Shown in pieces: positions 33,701 to 46,400 of a stretch of DNA of 64,000 nt. Source of the DNA: Gnomoniopsis sp. IMI 355080 (taxonomy: Eukaryota; Ascomycota; Sordariomycetes; Diaporthales; Gnomoniaceae). The position numbers and the translations under genes are program-made. A model generated the notes under the pieces. The model made no database searches, had not been told where the DNA came from, and saw nothing but the letters and a program-made list of their open reading frames with translations. The stretch lies in NCBI GenBank assembly GCA_027946555.1, contig JAPEVC010000201.1, positions 1-64,000 on the forward strand, given 5' to 3'. The first letter of the stretch is position 1, and every line of letters begins with the position of its first letter.

Positions 33701-36700
33701 GGTGACAGTCGGCGTTCGCGTGGCTGTTGTTTAACGAGACTTGCGTTGCGAAACAGGAATGTGGAATTCCGGCAACGGTAAAACGGACAGAACTTGGATT
33801 GGCAAGTGAACGGCAACGGTGGACAACAACGGTCGGCGGTAGGAAAATTCGAGAGACACCCTTCACAGAACGATAGTTGAAATCGCCCAACTCTTCGCTC
33901 TCCCTCGCACGCGTTCCCGTGGGATTTAAAGTGTGTCGACTTGACTCTGAGGGGCTATGTGGTGCATTTGGGTCGAGATGGTCATGGACGAGACCAGTTG
34001 ATGGGGGTAAGATGGCTTCAGTGGCCAAATCGAATTAAATTGGTCTGGGGACAGATGCTGCTCGAGGGCAGGATGCGTTGTCGACTCGATTGGATTCGAG
34101 ATTCGAAAATGCGCGTGGGCGGTAAAGTGGTCGAAGTTGTCGTGGTGGGTTGAGTTTGAATGAAGAAGAAAGAGTTCGGCGGGGTTGGACGGAGTCTAAG
34201 GAAAAAGGGAGGAGCGATGGGAGACGAATGGAGGGGGAAAGGCAGGTTGGGGTGGAGAACTGGCAAGAGGTACTTTGAGGTACGAGCCATTGGTGACGTC
34301 TTTGCGCTAGCTGCAAAGTACCTCTACAAGCTGGGAGGTGGGGCCCTCTTCCATAGTTCATAACTGGATCCCGGTACCAGGGTGTGTGACCGACTTCATT
34401 AGCACGAGAATATCTCGCCTCCCCTCAACTGTCGATTTTGTCCTTACTTGCACGCGTGGATCTGAGCTGACGGGTCAGGGCGACGGGTTAGTGACGATGC
34501 AAATCTACCTTGTCACGTTGATATCTGGCCATTGAAATACTGCAGATGATTTTCATTTTGCTCAGGAAGCTAACTCATGATTATGCTGAGAGATTATACA
34601 GTCTGTAGACAATTAGCCAAGAGGTGATGGTTTCTATGTGAATGTGTGGTCCTGTCGGGCTACGAAGATCGAAGACGTGCCATGATTTGGGCTTGACCAG
34701 GTGCCTACATGGTATATATACATTTTCTCAGCCCGCGCATCAGACATTATATGGGACATTCGAGGAATACCGGTATCGTCTTATCTGGCAACGCCGAGTG
34801 TCCTTCTAGAACCATGTCTCTACACATCTAATCGGAGAACTTTGAACAGGAATTTGCAGATACACTTTGTACGGTACCTACAGGGCAGTGTATTTACACA
34901 CCGACCTACTTAGTCAGAGCAGAAGACACGCCGGAAAACACACAGTGCGAACATTGGACGAGACGACTAAACTTCAAGATGTACCACTTTTGGATGCCTA
35001 CCCGTCCAACCATCTCCGCCACGGCGGATCTAGACAGCCTGGGGTACGTCCTCAGCATCGCAAATTTCTTGAAGTTCATCGGAACCCGAGGGACGTATGC
35101 TTCGAGCGCGAAGTATATCTGTCGGTGATGGCCTCTTTTTCGAACTTGTTCTTACTTCCAATCGTCGCGTCCACCGTTCCCAGACACGCATCCACATTCC
35201 AACCCTGTGCTATAATATGGAGGGCCTCACTGCGACACGGATCAAAAAGTGGGCTTAGATATGCAAGATTGGTTGTCTATTTCCAGGGCGGTCAGTCGTC
35301 TCGAACCTCGACACTCGACGCGGGTTCGCCGTTGAGGACAGCAAACTTTCCTAATGATGACGGGATCACGAGCGAAAGTGCTGAAGAGGGGGCCACGTTG
35401 CGATGGCGGCCTAAAAAGACAGCGCATTCAGCAAAGCAGTCAGGAAGGCTACCCAGGTAGAGGACCAAATAGGGTGAGGAGTACCTGGATATTCCAAAAG
35501 CCACGAGGGGTGCCAACGACAAGCCCCCCTAATTAGCCACTCCCTGGCACGAAGGCAGTCAAAGTTTCCCAGTCCATGCACGTCTCGCCCCCCTCGCGTC
35601 TTCCAGAACAAATATCATCCCGAAATAGCGGCCATGAGCAGTCAACATTTTCCCTGCTCACCTGCATGTCGCTACTGCAGCGTAAAGTGAGGCTGGTTCA
35701 AGACTGCATTCCAGCCTCCCTGGCCCAGTTACCCACCACTTCCATCATGTACCCCACGACTGCCAATACAACCTCATTAGCGGTCTTCTCGCTGCCCTCC
35801 TGGTCGAAGCTAGAGCTTCTTTGGACAGTGGACACGGTAGCATTTGACTATTAACATGCCGTCCTCGTGCCACAGGTATTGGCACCAGCACAACCCCATC
35901 TCGATCAGCCCAACAATTCACAGTTCTTGACTGCATGAAGTTGAACGCCGAAAGCATCTGACGACCGTCAACGTGCGGGGCAGACGTGATGAGGGGCTCC
36001 AACTCCAGAAGCTTGGTCCCAGTCGCTTATTACCTATCTGGTTGTAGTGCCCGACCCCGCGATTCTCGTCAAACGGCGAGCAATTTGCCCAGACGGTTGT
36101 GTGTGGTACCCTCGGCGCATACTTACGCTGCGCGGGGTCAACCTCACCGAGGCGTGGGATGGCCGCGGTCGTGCTGTCAGCACCGTCTGTGTGCTACTAG
36201 GTAATGATCTGGAGCTTCTTTTTCTGGAGATGAGAGCGGGCGCCTTGTGGAGACAATCCTACTGCATGATGCATCAATCACGAAAGAAACCCGGGATCGC
36301 TCGCTTATGACCGATTTAACGGTCAGCACGGAGGCTCGGGGACGGGGTGACAATGGGCTGCGAATTTTAAAAGACAAATCTGGGGGCCGCTCACAGCCAA
36401 AATTCCCTTGGCCGAATGGGTACAATGTGGTTCCGAACTACACCTTCCGTCCTGGCCTCCCTGAGAGCGTTGGCTGTACCCCTTGCTCATGCTGGTCAAC
36501 CTATCGTTCTCCTGGCAAGCAAGCAGACAGGAAACAGCGTCGGAGTCGCCCTCGGCGAGTAGATCAAGGCTCTTCTTGCCCTTAGATGCTGAACGAGTAT
36601 TGACAGGGGCACTTAGCCTTCGTCCCGCAACCACTGCCATTCATTTGGTCGTGCATCAAATAATCAATTCCAGTCTCCCACAATTTGGAGGCCACCAATT

Positions 36701-39700
36701 CTCTTCTTCCGGGAGCCCCGTCAGATTACAGGCCGCTATGATCCACTTCTGACAGGGCTGTCACAATCGTGGATACCTTTTTTTTCTTTCATTCGTGTGG
36801 AATCGAAGTCCATCAACGCGACACCTGCTTGGCGTCGTCCTATTTTCCATTCTACCCAGCAGGCCCAGTAAACTACTATGTAGTAAATTGTCTGGCGCTT
36901 GACTTCAATTACGCATTTCACTGGGCAAGGGCGAGGGTTGTCTCATCAATACCAATGGCCACAATCCAACGAATTGCGCGTGGAACTAATCAAGCAGATC
37001 ATTGCCAGAGATCATTGCTGGCAACGACGAGGAATGATGAGACGCGCACCACTCAACTCAAAAATCAGCCGCCGAGACCCTGAGCTCCACGTTCCTCCAG
37101 ACGCTCGGAGGAAATCCCAACAAGCTGGTGTCTATTGCCAAGCTCGATACGTCTTTAAGTTGGTGCTATGGATGTGTTGATTGGCAGTCAGTTTTTCATA
37201 GGGGCGGTCCTCCCTGGAGGTCCCCTTTCGGAGTCACAAGCTCACCCCTAAACTATTGGCTTCTTCTATTCAACGAAGCGTGTTTCAGTCTGCTGCTGTT
37301 TCGTAGGGTAATACTTGAAGAGACGGTCTGCTGCATTACATAGTATGTGCCCCTCCATCCGTCGAGTCCGTGACCGACCCTGACAGCCAGCCAAAACTTA
37401 CGATAAAGGCGGTCTGCTTATCGGCGCGTTTCGTTAAGTGACGCTCGGAGCTGCGCGTGGACGAACACGGTGGAGCAGGCGCACCAGCAGTGGCCAGGGC
37501 CCCGTACAGTGCAATCTCCGCAGCGGATGGTTCGTGATGGATCCCAGGTTTTGCCAAACTCACACGAGCGGACCCGCTCCCTTCTCCGCGACGAACAGGG
37601 ACCAGAGGGGCAGCGGCAGCGATCCGGATGCGACTGAGCATCCACGCTGCCGGGAGTCGTTCCCCGGTGATTTGACACATGGCTGCTAAAAATTGACCCA
37701 TGTTCGTCAATCTTGAACCTGCAGCACACAACAGGAGTTCGTCGCACTTGTGTCTTCATTTTTCTTCGTGCCTTTTGCTTAGGGACCGCAAAGCGAATTC
37801 GTGGAGAGGCTCTGCAAAGGCTAGTTGATCATTCCTCGGAAGCCACGATGGGATATCATCGCCTTTTTCGACGCGTCAGTTGACACCAAGTGTCTGGCCA
37901 CCTCGTCGAGTAATTGCTCCGATTTCATGGGTCTTAGTTGAAGGCCTCCCTGGAAATATCAGGCATGTGTAGCCCCCCCTGACGATCACACATGCTTCGA
38001 GATCTTGTACTCTGCACCGTACTCTTTTCAGCCTCTTCAATCTAAAAGTTGTGCGCCAACTAAAATGTTAACTTTTGCACAGCCAAAACATCAGCATGCC
38101 CGGCACGACGGTAGCTCTAGTCATGTTTTTGAGATCGCCCAGGAGTCTGCATTGTCAGAGGGTCTAGACGAGACTATGCTCTCGGATTGCGCAACGTTTG
38201 GATGTTTCGTCTCCACACAGAACGCGCGAGTCGGGAAGGGACCCATTTTTTTGAATGTTGCGCCAGCAGGCCCGCAGGGCTACATTTTCCGGGGACTCGC
38301 GAAAAGGGCCTGGTGACAATGACGAGAGCTTGGATATTTACATGATTTCGACAAGCCACGCTTAATACGTCGTCTGCGTGAGCAGCCGAGTAGCGCGTGC
38401 CCAGGCATACATGGGTCGTGGCCAGTCCTGAAAGAGGGCTGTCAGATAGATCGAAAGGGGTCTGCCTAAGGTGGCGGCTGCCAGTATCTCCTTTATGTCG
38501 CGCCGCCTCGCCTGCTGAGCTGTCAAGTGACTGCTCAGAGGTGACAAATCGATGACGAACAATCATGAGAGTTGTTTTCTTCCTGTTTGCTGTTGGGCCT
38601 GCCGGCTCTCTCAACTCAGCTTTTGTCTCGACGCCACAAGCCTGAACGCCTCAAGAGGCTTTGGTCATGACCAGTCATGTCCGACAACTCGCTGAATCGT
38701 CACTCGCCACAATAGGCAGAGTTTCACGAGACCACGGGCGACTAGACCAGGCGCTTGCCATTGAGAACCAGAGAAAAACATTGGGTTACCAGAGGGATTC
38801 CTTGCTCGGGTAATTTCTGCGCCTGGACAATCGTCTAGGCAAGGATTCTCTATCATTACGAACGCCAACCGCGGGCCTCTCTTAGACCTGCCGTGAGACG
38901 GTACGACAAGGCACAAGGGTTACCTGAGGCGTAACGCGGCTGGTTAGCCAGGACTCCGCCGCAGACGACGACTTTGCCAATGACCACCAATGACAAACAG
39001 TCCGACGATCTGGCTACTGCCTGTAGCGTTAGCGAGGTGGCTTCAGATGAGCGTGGCAAAGGAGGAAACGCGGCATCATGAGACAGCTGCTGAAAGGCAA
39101 GGCCGTGGTACCAAGCACAGCGGCACCCGTCTTGAAGCCTTCTTACGCGGACGCCATGGCCGACGTTGGAGATTGCGGCGGCGCACTGTGTCATAGTAAA
39201 GAGCTGGTGGACTGCGCTGTGGCACTGGACAGGACCAATCTGTTTTGAATTGGCAATTCTTGCATCCTGTCGTGGCCATTCAACCTGTTGTGCTAGGTGC
39301 CACGGCAGCAAACGGTCCGCTGTGCTTGGACGTCAGGCTCTCCTATGTGCGCCCTCTATTCAAGTCATCAGTTCTTGGAAAGTGGGCTTGTGTCGAGCTG
39401 CGAGAAGCTATCATGGCATGATTAGTGGGTTTGCAAAACATTTGCTCCATCCACTATACTATTGCAAAGTCTATTGCGGAAATCTAGATACTCGTCATTG
39501 TCTGTTGGTACGTCGAGAACAACAAGTAGGCTTCGTTCTACAAGTGGGCGAAGCAGTCCAAAAGTGCCGTCCAGATGGGTTTTCCCGCATCATTTCTTGC
39601 GGTATCTGTCTGCTCTCCTTTGCTCTCCTACATGTCCATGGCAGTCTTTTTACTTCTTACTGCGACCCTTTTTACCTCGACCGAAGAAATGCATCGTGCG

Positions 39701-42418
39701 TGGGGGTGCAGGAGCTGATACTCCAGGGCGTGGGAGGCGTGGGGGCCTGCGGTCCGCTTTTGGCATGTGGGACTCCACGATGCTGCGGCCTTGTGTTGAC
39801 ATGCATCCGGCATGCATTTCCCAATGACTTGGTACGATGGTCTCAGTTGCCTGATGTCGGCGTCAGCTTACAGGAACTGGCCTGAAGAGGAAGTTGGGTG
39901 ACTTCTTTTGGTCAGATACCACGTCACGTTGACTGGCTCGATGATCGCGCGCGCGAAAGGGGAAGACAAGAGAGAGGTTGTCGAGGCCTCCTATAGCCTC
40001 TACGGCGAAGCGACCCGGCGGATGCCTTGATGAGCATCCTCTTCTTACGGCTCAATATCTTTCATTTGATGAATGGCGGGATCTTGAAACGGCCCAGACA
40101 GCATGACAACTCCCCTATGGACGAACAGACTTGACATCGTCAGAGCATGGGGTGACAAATGAAACCGGTTCTCTCAACCCGAGCTAGTCGGCAGGGCGTC
40201 GTGGAGCACTCAAGACAGGAGGAGCTTTGCCTAAAAGTTGGCTGTCGCTCACGTAGTATTGAATATGGAATCCTTCCTGGGCCTTGGGAGGGTCTTGCGG
40301 GTCAAAGGAAGCGAGGCCTGCGGAACGGCGCGTGGGCTTCTTCTAGAAAGATGTAAGTGTCTGTCATATTTGTAACCCCATAGGACGATGGATTCAAAAC
40401 CCGGTCAGATCTACACACCTACCACACTATGATATATTGAATAAGTCATTGCAACAATTGCAATATCGGCCCGTTTTGAAACTATAACCGAGAGTCCCAC
40501 AGGCATGCGTTCCATACGCGATCATGCCACACGCGGCCATCCTATGAGCAGACATTTTATAGCCTAGTATTGTGGCATTCATTGCCAGATTCAGAGGTCA
40601 TATGATCTATCGACAATCAACATAGAGTTGCCTTTATTCCCGTCTTCTTCATGTAGGGCCTCGCCACTGAGAACAGAGAAAGGTCACAATCTTTGATCCG
40701 TCTTTCCTGGGCCTGGCACACGACAGCGCCTGTCTTTTGCCCGAGCCTTTTCTTTCCCTCCCACTGAGTCGGGCCCAACTGCCTGAGGCTCACTCGAGGG
40801 CGCGCAGTGCTTACACGATCTACGGCCGTGGAGGACTCTACGCCACGGGGTAATAGGCCCTGACAAGAGTACTCAGTGCCAACTTCACCAACAGGACTCT
40901 TCTGGGTTAGCAAACACAAGCTGACGGGGAGAGGGGGGTCTTCGCGACCTTTTCTTTTTTTCCTTTCGGCGACTGGGGCAGATGAGGGTAGACAACTCCA
41001 TTGCGCGGAAATGAAACGAGAGACTCCCCCACACCGGTGAGCGACAGTAGTGCGTTGCAGTAAGGAATGCAACGTACCCTTCCCTGCCAGTCTGCGTGCG
41101 CCGCCGCCAGCGCCTTATCTCACACTTTCCCGGGCTCCTTCGTGCATACTGGTGGAAGAGGGTCTCGCATACGCATTCTAGGCTTATTGACCGAGTGTAA
41201 GACAGAGAACACACAAAGGCTCTTTACGTCAGCTTCCAACAACCTGTTATTTCCCCGGATTGGGTCGATCTTGTGCAGTCATGTATGTACAGTACAACAC
41301 GGTTGCGTTTGATGCGGTGCAGGTTTCAAGTACGTGCGGGCGAAGGGCGATCTCGCATGTCTCTCTCTTTGGAGGGGGGGTACATTGCCAGAACATAACT
41401 GGTAGGCTTGCCCAGGTCTGCAGAAAGTATAATCCATCCAAGTCCGGGGGTGGAGTCCAGGATTCGCGCTGCTGCTGCTCAAAATAGGTTCGACTACCTA
41501 GAGGACATTGGCCTTTCAAGACCGGAATAGGAAAGAACAATGTACGTCCGTATGGTAACATCGTGCCCGTGGGTATTCGTTCTCCCACCGGGGTTTCTGC
41601 ATCGCATAGCCATACCTGGTACACTATGTAGGAGCTGTTTGGCGGAAAACAACCATACTCGCGCCAAGTTGTGTGCCCCCGCTGATGGTGGTGGATGTTC
41701 TGTGGGTGGAAAGTTGGGAGAGGCATATTGGTAAGGAATCACAAATAGAAGCACATCAAATTAAGACTGACACACCATACGTGGGATGACCGCTTTTAGG
41801 GCCCCTAGGTAGTAAGTAATAAATTGTTGACGAACTCTGTCCCTTTCTGGCCCTTTCTGGGCAACAAATCTTGGGTATATTGCTATCTTACTCGTGATTT
41901 CTTTCGTATCGAGGAAAAGTAACGCGAGGCCGAGCTGTCAAGCTGTCGGGCTACAGTACTCAGTAGATCTTTGACCTTGGGACTAGAGGCCTTGGACATG
42001 ATGATCGACGGTGACCATACCCTAAGAGTTCCAATGGCTGATTCGGAAGCTGGCCGCCCAGATTTTTTTCCACACGCTCGGAATCTGATGGTACTACTTA
42101 GTTAGGTCCGGACGTACGCAGGCTGGTAGGATACTACTATGTGTGTACAGTGACACTTATTGGGCCGCATAAACGACGTGGATGTTGCTTGCGCAAGGCC
42201 TCGTCTTCCCGGGAGTCAGGTGCTGATTCGGTCTGCTAGGGTGCTGGGGCGCTGCCTAAGGGACCGTTCCTGTCTGACATAGGACGAAACAAGAAGCTGC
42301 GGAGAATTTATCGAAATATGCCACTTTTCCTGGGGGATTTCGGTGCGTGTAGAGTCGGCAGCTCAGCAGGAGCTGTCGCCCAGAGACACGTTCATGCAAA
42401 TCTTGACCGTGCTGTATC

Positions 42419-42475
42419 GCGTAGGTAGGGCCAGGTACCTAAATAGGTAGGTAGGCCAGGTACCTAGGGTGGAGG
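42419..42475. repeat. Cluster of TAGGTAGG and CCAGGTACCTA words
   Basis: A GCCAGGTACCTA word occurs twice, at about 42430 and 42455, alternating with TAGGTAGG runs. Similar ACCTAGGT/GGTACC palindromes occur in several other intergenic regions of the window but were not noticed inside the exons. The cluster lies about 1 kb upstream of the Ras-GEF start. Confidence 0.7.
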
Positions 42476-43286
42476 GTACTGCAGAGATCCCTAGCAGGCC
42501 GGGCCGGGTGCGGGCGAGATACTGATTGACGGGGCGCTAGCAAAAAGGAACGAACCCTGCAAGCCGTAGAGCACGCCGTCGTTCTAGGTCTGGCATCCAG
42601 CTGCGACCTGTGCTTGGGTGTGCTTGGGCCCCTGAAGACCCGACCTTAACGTTCATTAACGCTCAACGGTGGCATCCATTCATTGAGTCTGTCCTTGGCA
42701 GGCTTGGGTACCTGCACCTAAAATTCCAATTCAAGAGCGCTTACTTTTTCAACAAAACTGCCAGCTGATCCGGCAGATTGGTTGTGCTGTCTCCGTCTCT
42801 GCCCACAGTTCTAGGACTCATTGGCAATCCCGGCTGTTGCTACCTACATCTTCAGTCTCGAGGTCTCCGGTGGAAATATCGCCGACCCCTCCCCAGTGTA
42901 CTGTATGCTAGCCTAGCAGATCCGTTTCACCGGGCCATTACGTACTGGAGGAGAACAAAGCTCGGCCACTCACCATTCGCGACGCTTGCCCTGTTAGATA
43001 AAGTAGGTGCGGTACCTACCAACAGGTACCCCGTCACCTGCCTCGCTGCCAATCTCCCAAGGCCCAGGTCTGCCCCAGTGACAGCACACCACAGCACAAG
43101 AGCTGCAACCCCAAAGGTTCGACGCCAGCGCGATCCGAGAGTTTAGCTGCGGAACAACAAGCCTCAGGCCTCTCGAACCCTGCATCTCTCTTCACGAGGC
43201 GACAAACCTTGAGTTTGCCGTATACTTGCAGAGTGCTCGCGCAGACCGGCTTCATCCCCTCCACTTCACGCTCATACCACCACTGC

Positions 43287-43310
43287 GCCGCCGCCGCCGC
43301 CGCTGCCGCC
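43287..43310 (+). repeat. GCC-triplet run in the Ras-GEF leader
   Basis: Five uninterrupted GCC units followed by GCT, GCC and GCC lie about 160 bases before the predicted start codon. They are probably in the transcribed leader, where a G/C-rich run could form structure. Confidence 0.7.
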
Positions 43311-43406
43311 TACTGCTCCTCGAACCTTGTCCTACTACACAGCGAGACAAGAACGAGCACACGACACTCGACACACCGCCATCCAACATTGTCACGAACC
43401 TTTCGA

Positions 43407-43415
43407 ATGGCTTGA
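43407..43415 (+). promoter_or_regulatory. Minimal upstream ORF (ATG-GCT-TGA) before the Ras-GEF start
   Basis: An ATG at 43407 is followed by one Ala codon and TGA, ending 50 bases before the Ras-GEF ATG at 43466. If the leader includes this position, ribosomes would have to scan past or reinitiate, which could reduce translation. The transcript start is not known. Confidence 0.4.
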
Positions 43416-43465
43416 TTAGACGCTGTGCACAGCCTCGCCTCCAATCACCACGGCCCCGCATCACG

Positions 43466-46400
43466 ATGCTCATGACACAGAGTGCCGTCTCAGCATTTAC
43501 TCAGGGTCAGCAGCAACAAGAACAGCAACAGCAAAACGGCACCAGCAGCACCAGCAGCAACGTGAGCCAATACGCGGCAACCGGCTTTGATCAATCGTCG
43601 TCGAAATCGACCGACCCGGCGTCGGTCGACCCCATTGCCGCCACCACTACTTACTACCAACCCTTCGCCATGAACGGCATTGTCGGCACCGCCCCGCCCG
43701 GTGCCATGTACGTCCGCGCCCTCTACGACTACGAAGCCGACGACAGGACAAGTCTGAGCTTCCATGAGGGCGATGTTATTCAGGTTATCACGCAACTGGA
43801 GAGTGGCTGGTGGGACGGCGTCATCAACGGCGTCCGAGGATGGTTTCCTAGTAACTACTGCCAGATCATCACCAGCACGGACGAACTACCCGACACCGAC
43901 CAGCAGGAGAGTGGCAGCTTGGATACGGTCGAGGACGAATACGATGACGATCCATACGATGATGACGATGGCGACACGTCCGAACTGGAAGAGCTGCCAC
44001 TGGAAGGCACAACAATTGGCGACAAGTCCAAAGCGGATTACTGGATACCCCAAGCCACTCCTGACGGCCGCCTATTCTATTACAATACCATGACTGGGGA
44101 GAGCAGCTCCGAGTTGCCTTTAGAATCACCATCCTCCGTCACCGAGAACGGGCCAAGAGACCGGATGAATGTGAACATACCGGACAGGACCAGGCCACCT
44201 CCCGAACTCATGGCTCGTGGCATGATGCAGGATGAAGATGAGGGTCTAACTACCTCGGAATCAGAAATGGAGGGCGAAAGCCTCATGCTCGGCCGCGCGG
44301 TAAGTTGATACGGCGAGGCTGTCGCATGCGAATTTTCGCGATCTATGTAGGCAACCAAATTAATCATTCATCTCGAACAGGCACGTAACCGACGGTCCCT
44401 CAGCAAAGACGGTATATCGCCCGCCCCCTCTCTCGACTCGATCAATGGGCAATACTCGTTTGGCAAGAACAATGGCAACCTCTCCGCGCGAACGGTGGAT
44501 CAAGCGCCTACCTTCACAGCCGGCGCCACATTCAATCTTCCCACGGCGGCAACGATTCCCCGGTCTTTCTTCGATGACGGAACGACCGTACCACTCACCT
44601 GGAGCCGTCTCGTTTCCAACATGAAGAAGGCAATCGACCGCTATCGAGAGACAATCAACGAGGGGAGAAAGGCTGAATACGTAGCACGAGCGGAAGACAT
44701 ATCAGATCACTTACGCCTACTTCTCGCAGCCGGCTCAGGCACTACTGACAATCACTCCGGCCAACCCTCCATCATCTCCACGAATAAGGCGCTCTACCCT
44801 CACTTTAGGGACATGATGTCCAAGTTCTCCAAACTCGTTGTCTCCTCTCACATTGCAGCTGCGGATTTCCCGGCACCGGAGTCAGGGCCCAAATGCCTGC
44901 AAGAAGCTGACGGCGTTCTACTAGGCGTGTTCAGTTATGTGGAGGTAGCAAGGCAGCAAAGGGGCGAGGAGATACCCCGACTCTTCCCAGGATTCGTCAT
45001 TGGTAGCACGACTGGGGGCAGCTGGCAAAACAACGGACTTGGCCCTCGCGACCCTATCACATCAAACTTCTTGGATGACGAGGAAGGTGTGATCGAGCCG
45101 ACTGCAATTTTGGACGGTAAGTTGTTAGAAAGACTCGATGAGCTGAAGCGAATGTTGGTGTCAAGCATCCGTGAACTTGACAGGAATCTGGTCGTATCGG
45201 ACAAGATCGTCACGCCTTTCAAGCACGAGGTCATCGGCAACAATGTCTGTTCGGCCGGCGGAAGAGTAATCGAGACCTTCAAGCCCTGGATAGCAATGAT
45301 TGAATCCATCGATCTTTCATCGCTTGAGAACAGCTTTCAGACACCACAACTATCCGACTTCAGCGTTAACAAGCAGAGCCTCTACGATAACATATCGGAT
45401 CTTATCTTGGGATGTCAGGCTGTTGCAGGCCCCCTTGCCGATGAATGGTCAGAAGTTCGTGGAGAGGCGCTGGAAAACAGATTGGAGTACGTGAAGCAAT
45501 GTGCTAAAGCGCTGGAGACCAACTCGTCCCACATCGGATTTTCACTACAGCTCCTGTCTGAGCAGGTACAGATCAACCTCCAGCAGCAAGCAGACGCACG
45601 CGCAAGAGAAGAACAGCAGTCGAGACAGCTCTTGACTCGCGGGGAGACTATGCCCTACTCCCAGAACAGTCAGCAGCATGCACGAACCGATTCTCGCGTT
45701 ACAATGACGCGGCCATCTCTCATGGCATCTCAGTCCTACACAGAGGGCGAGAACAACATTGCGAATAATATGGGACGAGGAGCAGGGAACACGTCCAAGA
45801 TTAGGAAAATTTTCGGAGAGGATCCCATGCCTCAGCAGACTATCATTGATGAGACCCCCGAATTTTTGCGCCTAGATTACGAGCACGAGTTGGCATGGGA
45901 TTTTAAACCAAACCCGCCTCAAATTAGAGGAGGTTCCCTTTTGGCTTTGGCGGAGCAGCTTACGCGACACGACAAGCTCGATTCCAACTTCAACAATACC
46001 TTTCTTCTTACCTACAGATCCTTTACGACGGCGCGGGAACTTTTCGAACTTCTTGTCCATAGGTTCGGGATCCAGCCTCCAGAAGGTCTTTCACCGGCAG
46101 ACTTCGAAGTATGGAGGGAGAGAAAACAGAGTCCAATTCGGTTCCGTGTTGTCAATATCTTGAAAAATTGGTTCGAAACGTTTTGGATGGAAGACAGTTC
46201 AGAAGAGGAAACCAAGAATCTGATACGGGACGTCTACAACTTTGCAAGAGACACAGTCAAGTCAACGGAGACGCCTGGTTCTGCGCCTCTGATGGCTGTA
46301 TTGGATCAGAGGATGAGCGGTAAGGATGTCGGACGAAGACTCATCCAGACGCAAAACCAGCCCACGCCAACGCCGATCATGCCTAAGAATATGAAGAAGC

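Larger units (their letters stand above)
33701..43465. other. Long gene-poor stretch (about 9.8 kb) between the C2H2 factor and the Ras-GEF
   Basis: No frame in this stretch shows a known domain, consistent splicing or a convincing codon pattern. The longest, 39166-39885 plus, starts with TTG and reads like random sequence with many Cys and Leu. A Cys-rich minus-strand frame at 37418-37759 begins with a true ATG but has no recognisable family. TAGGTAGG/GGTACCT words cluster at 42419-42475, 42705 and 43005. The part from about 42750 to 43465 looks like the promoter and long leader of the Ras-GEF gene, with a GCC-triplet run and a minimal upstream ORF. Long non-coding RNAs or unrecognised genes cannot be excluded. 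Confidence 0.5.

Noticed and set aside
34867..35460. 197-codon plus-strand frame
   Set aside because: No motif, random-like composition rich in Arg and Ser, and opposed by other frames of similar quality.
39166..39885. 239-codon plus-strand frame in the gene desert
   Set aside because: The frame starts at TTG, has no recognisable motif, and overlapping frames of similar length exist. There is no support for a gene.
43226..43465. Upstream extension of the Ras-GEF frame
   Set aside because: The frame is open but starts with TTG, is Arg-rich and repetitive from the GCC run, and lies in the presumed leader. The ATG at 43466 is preferred.
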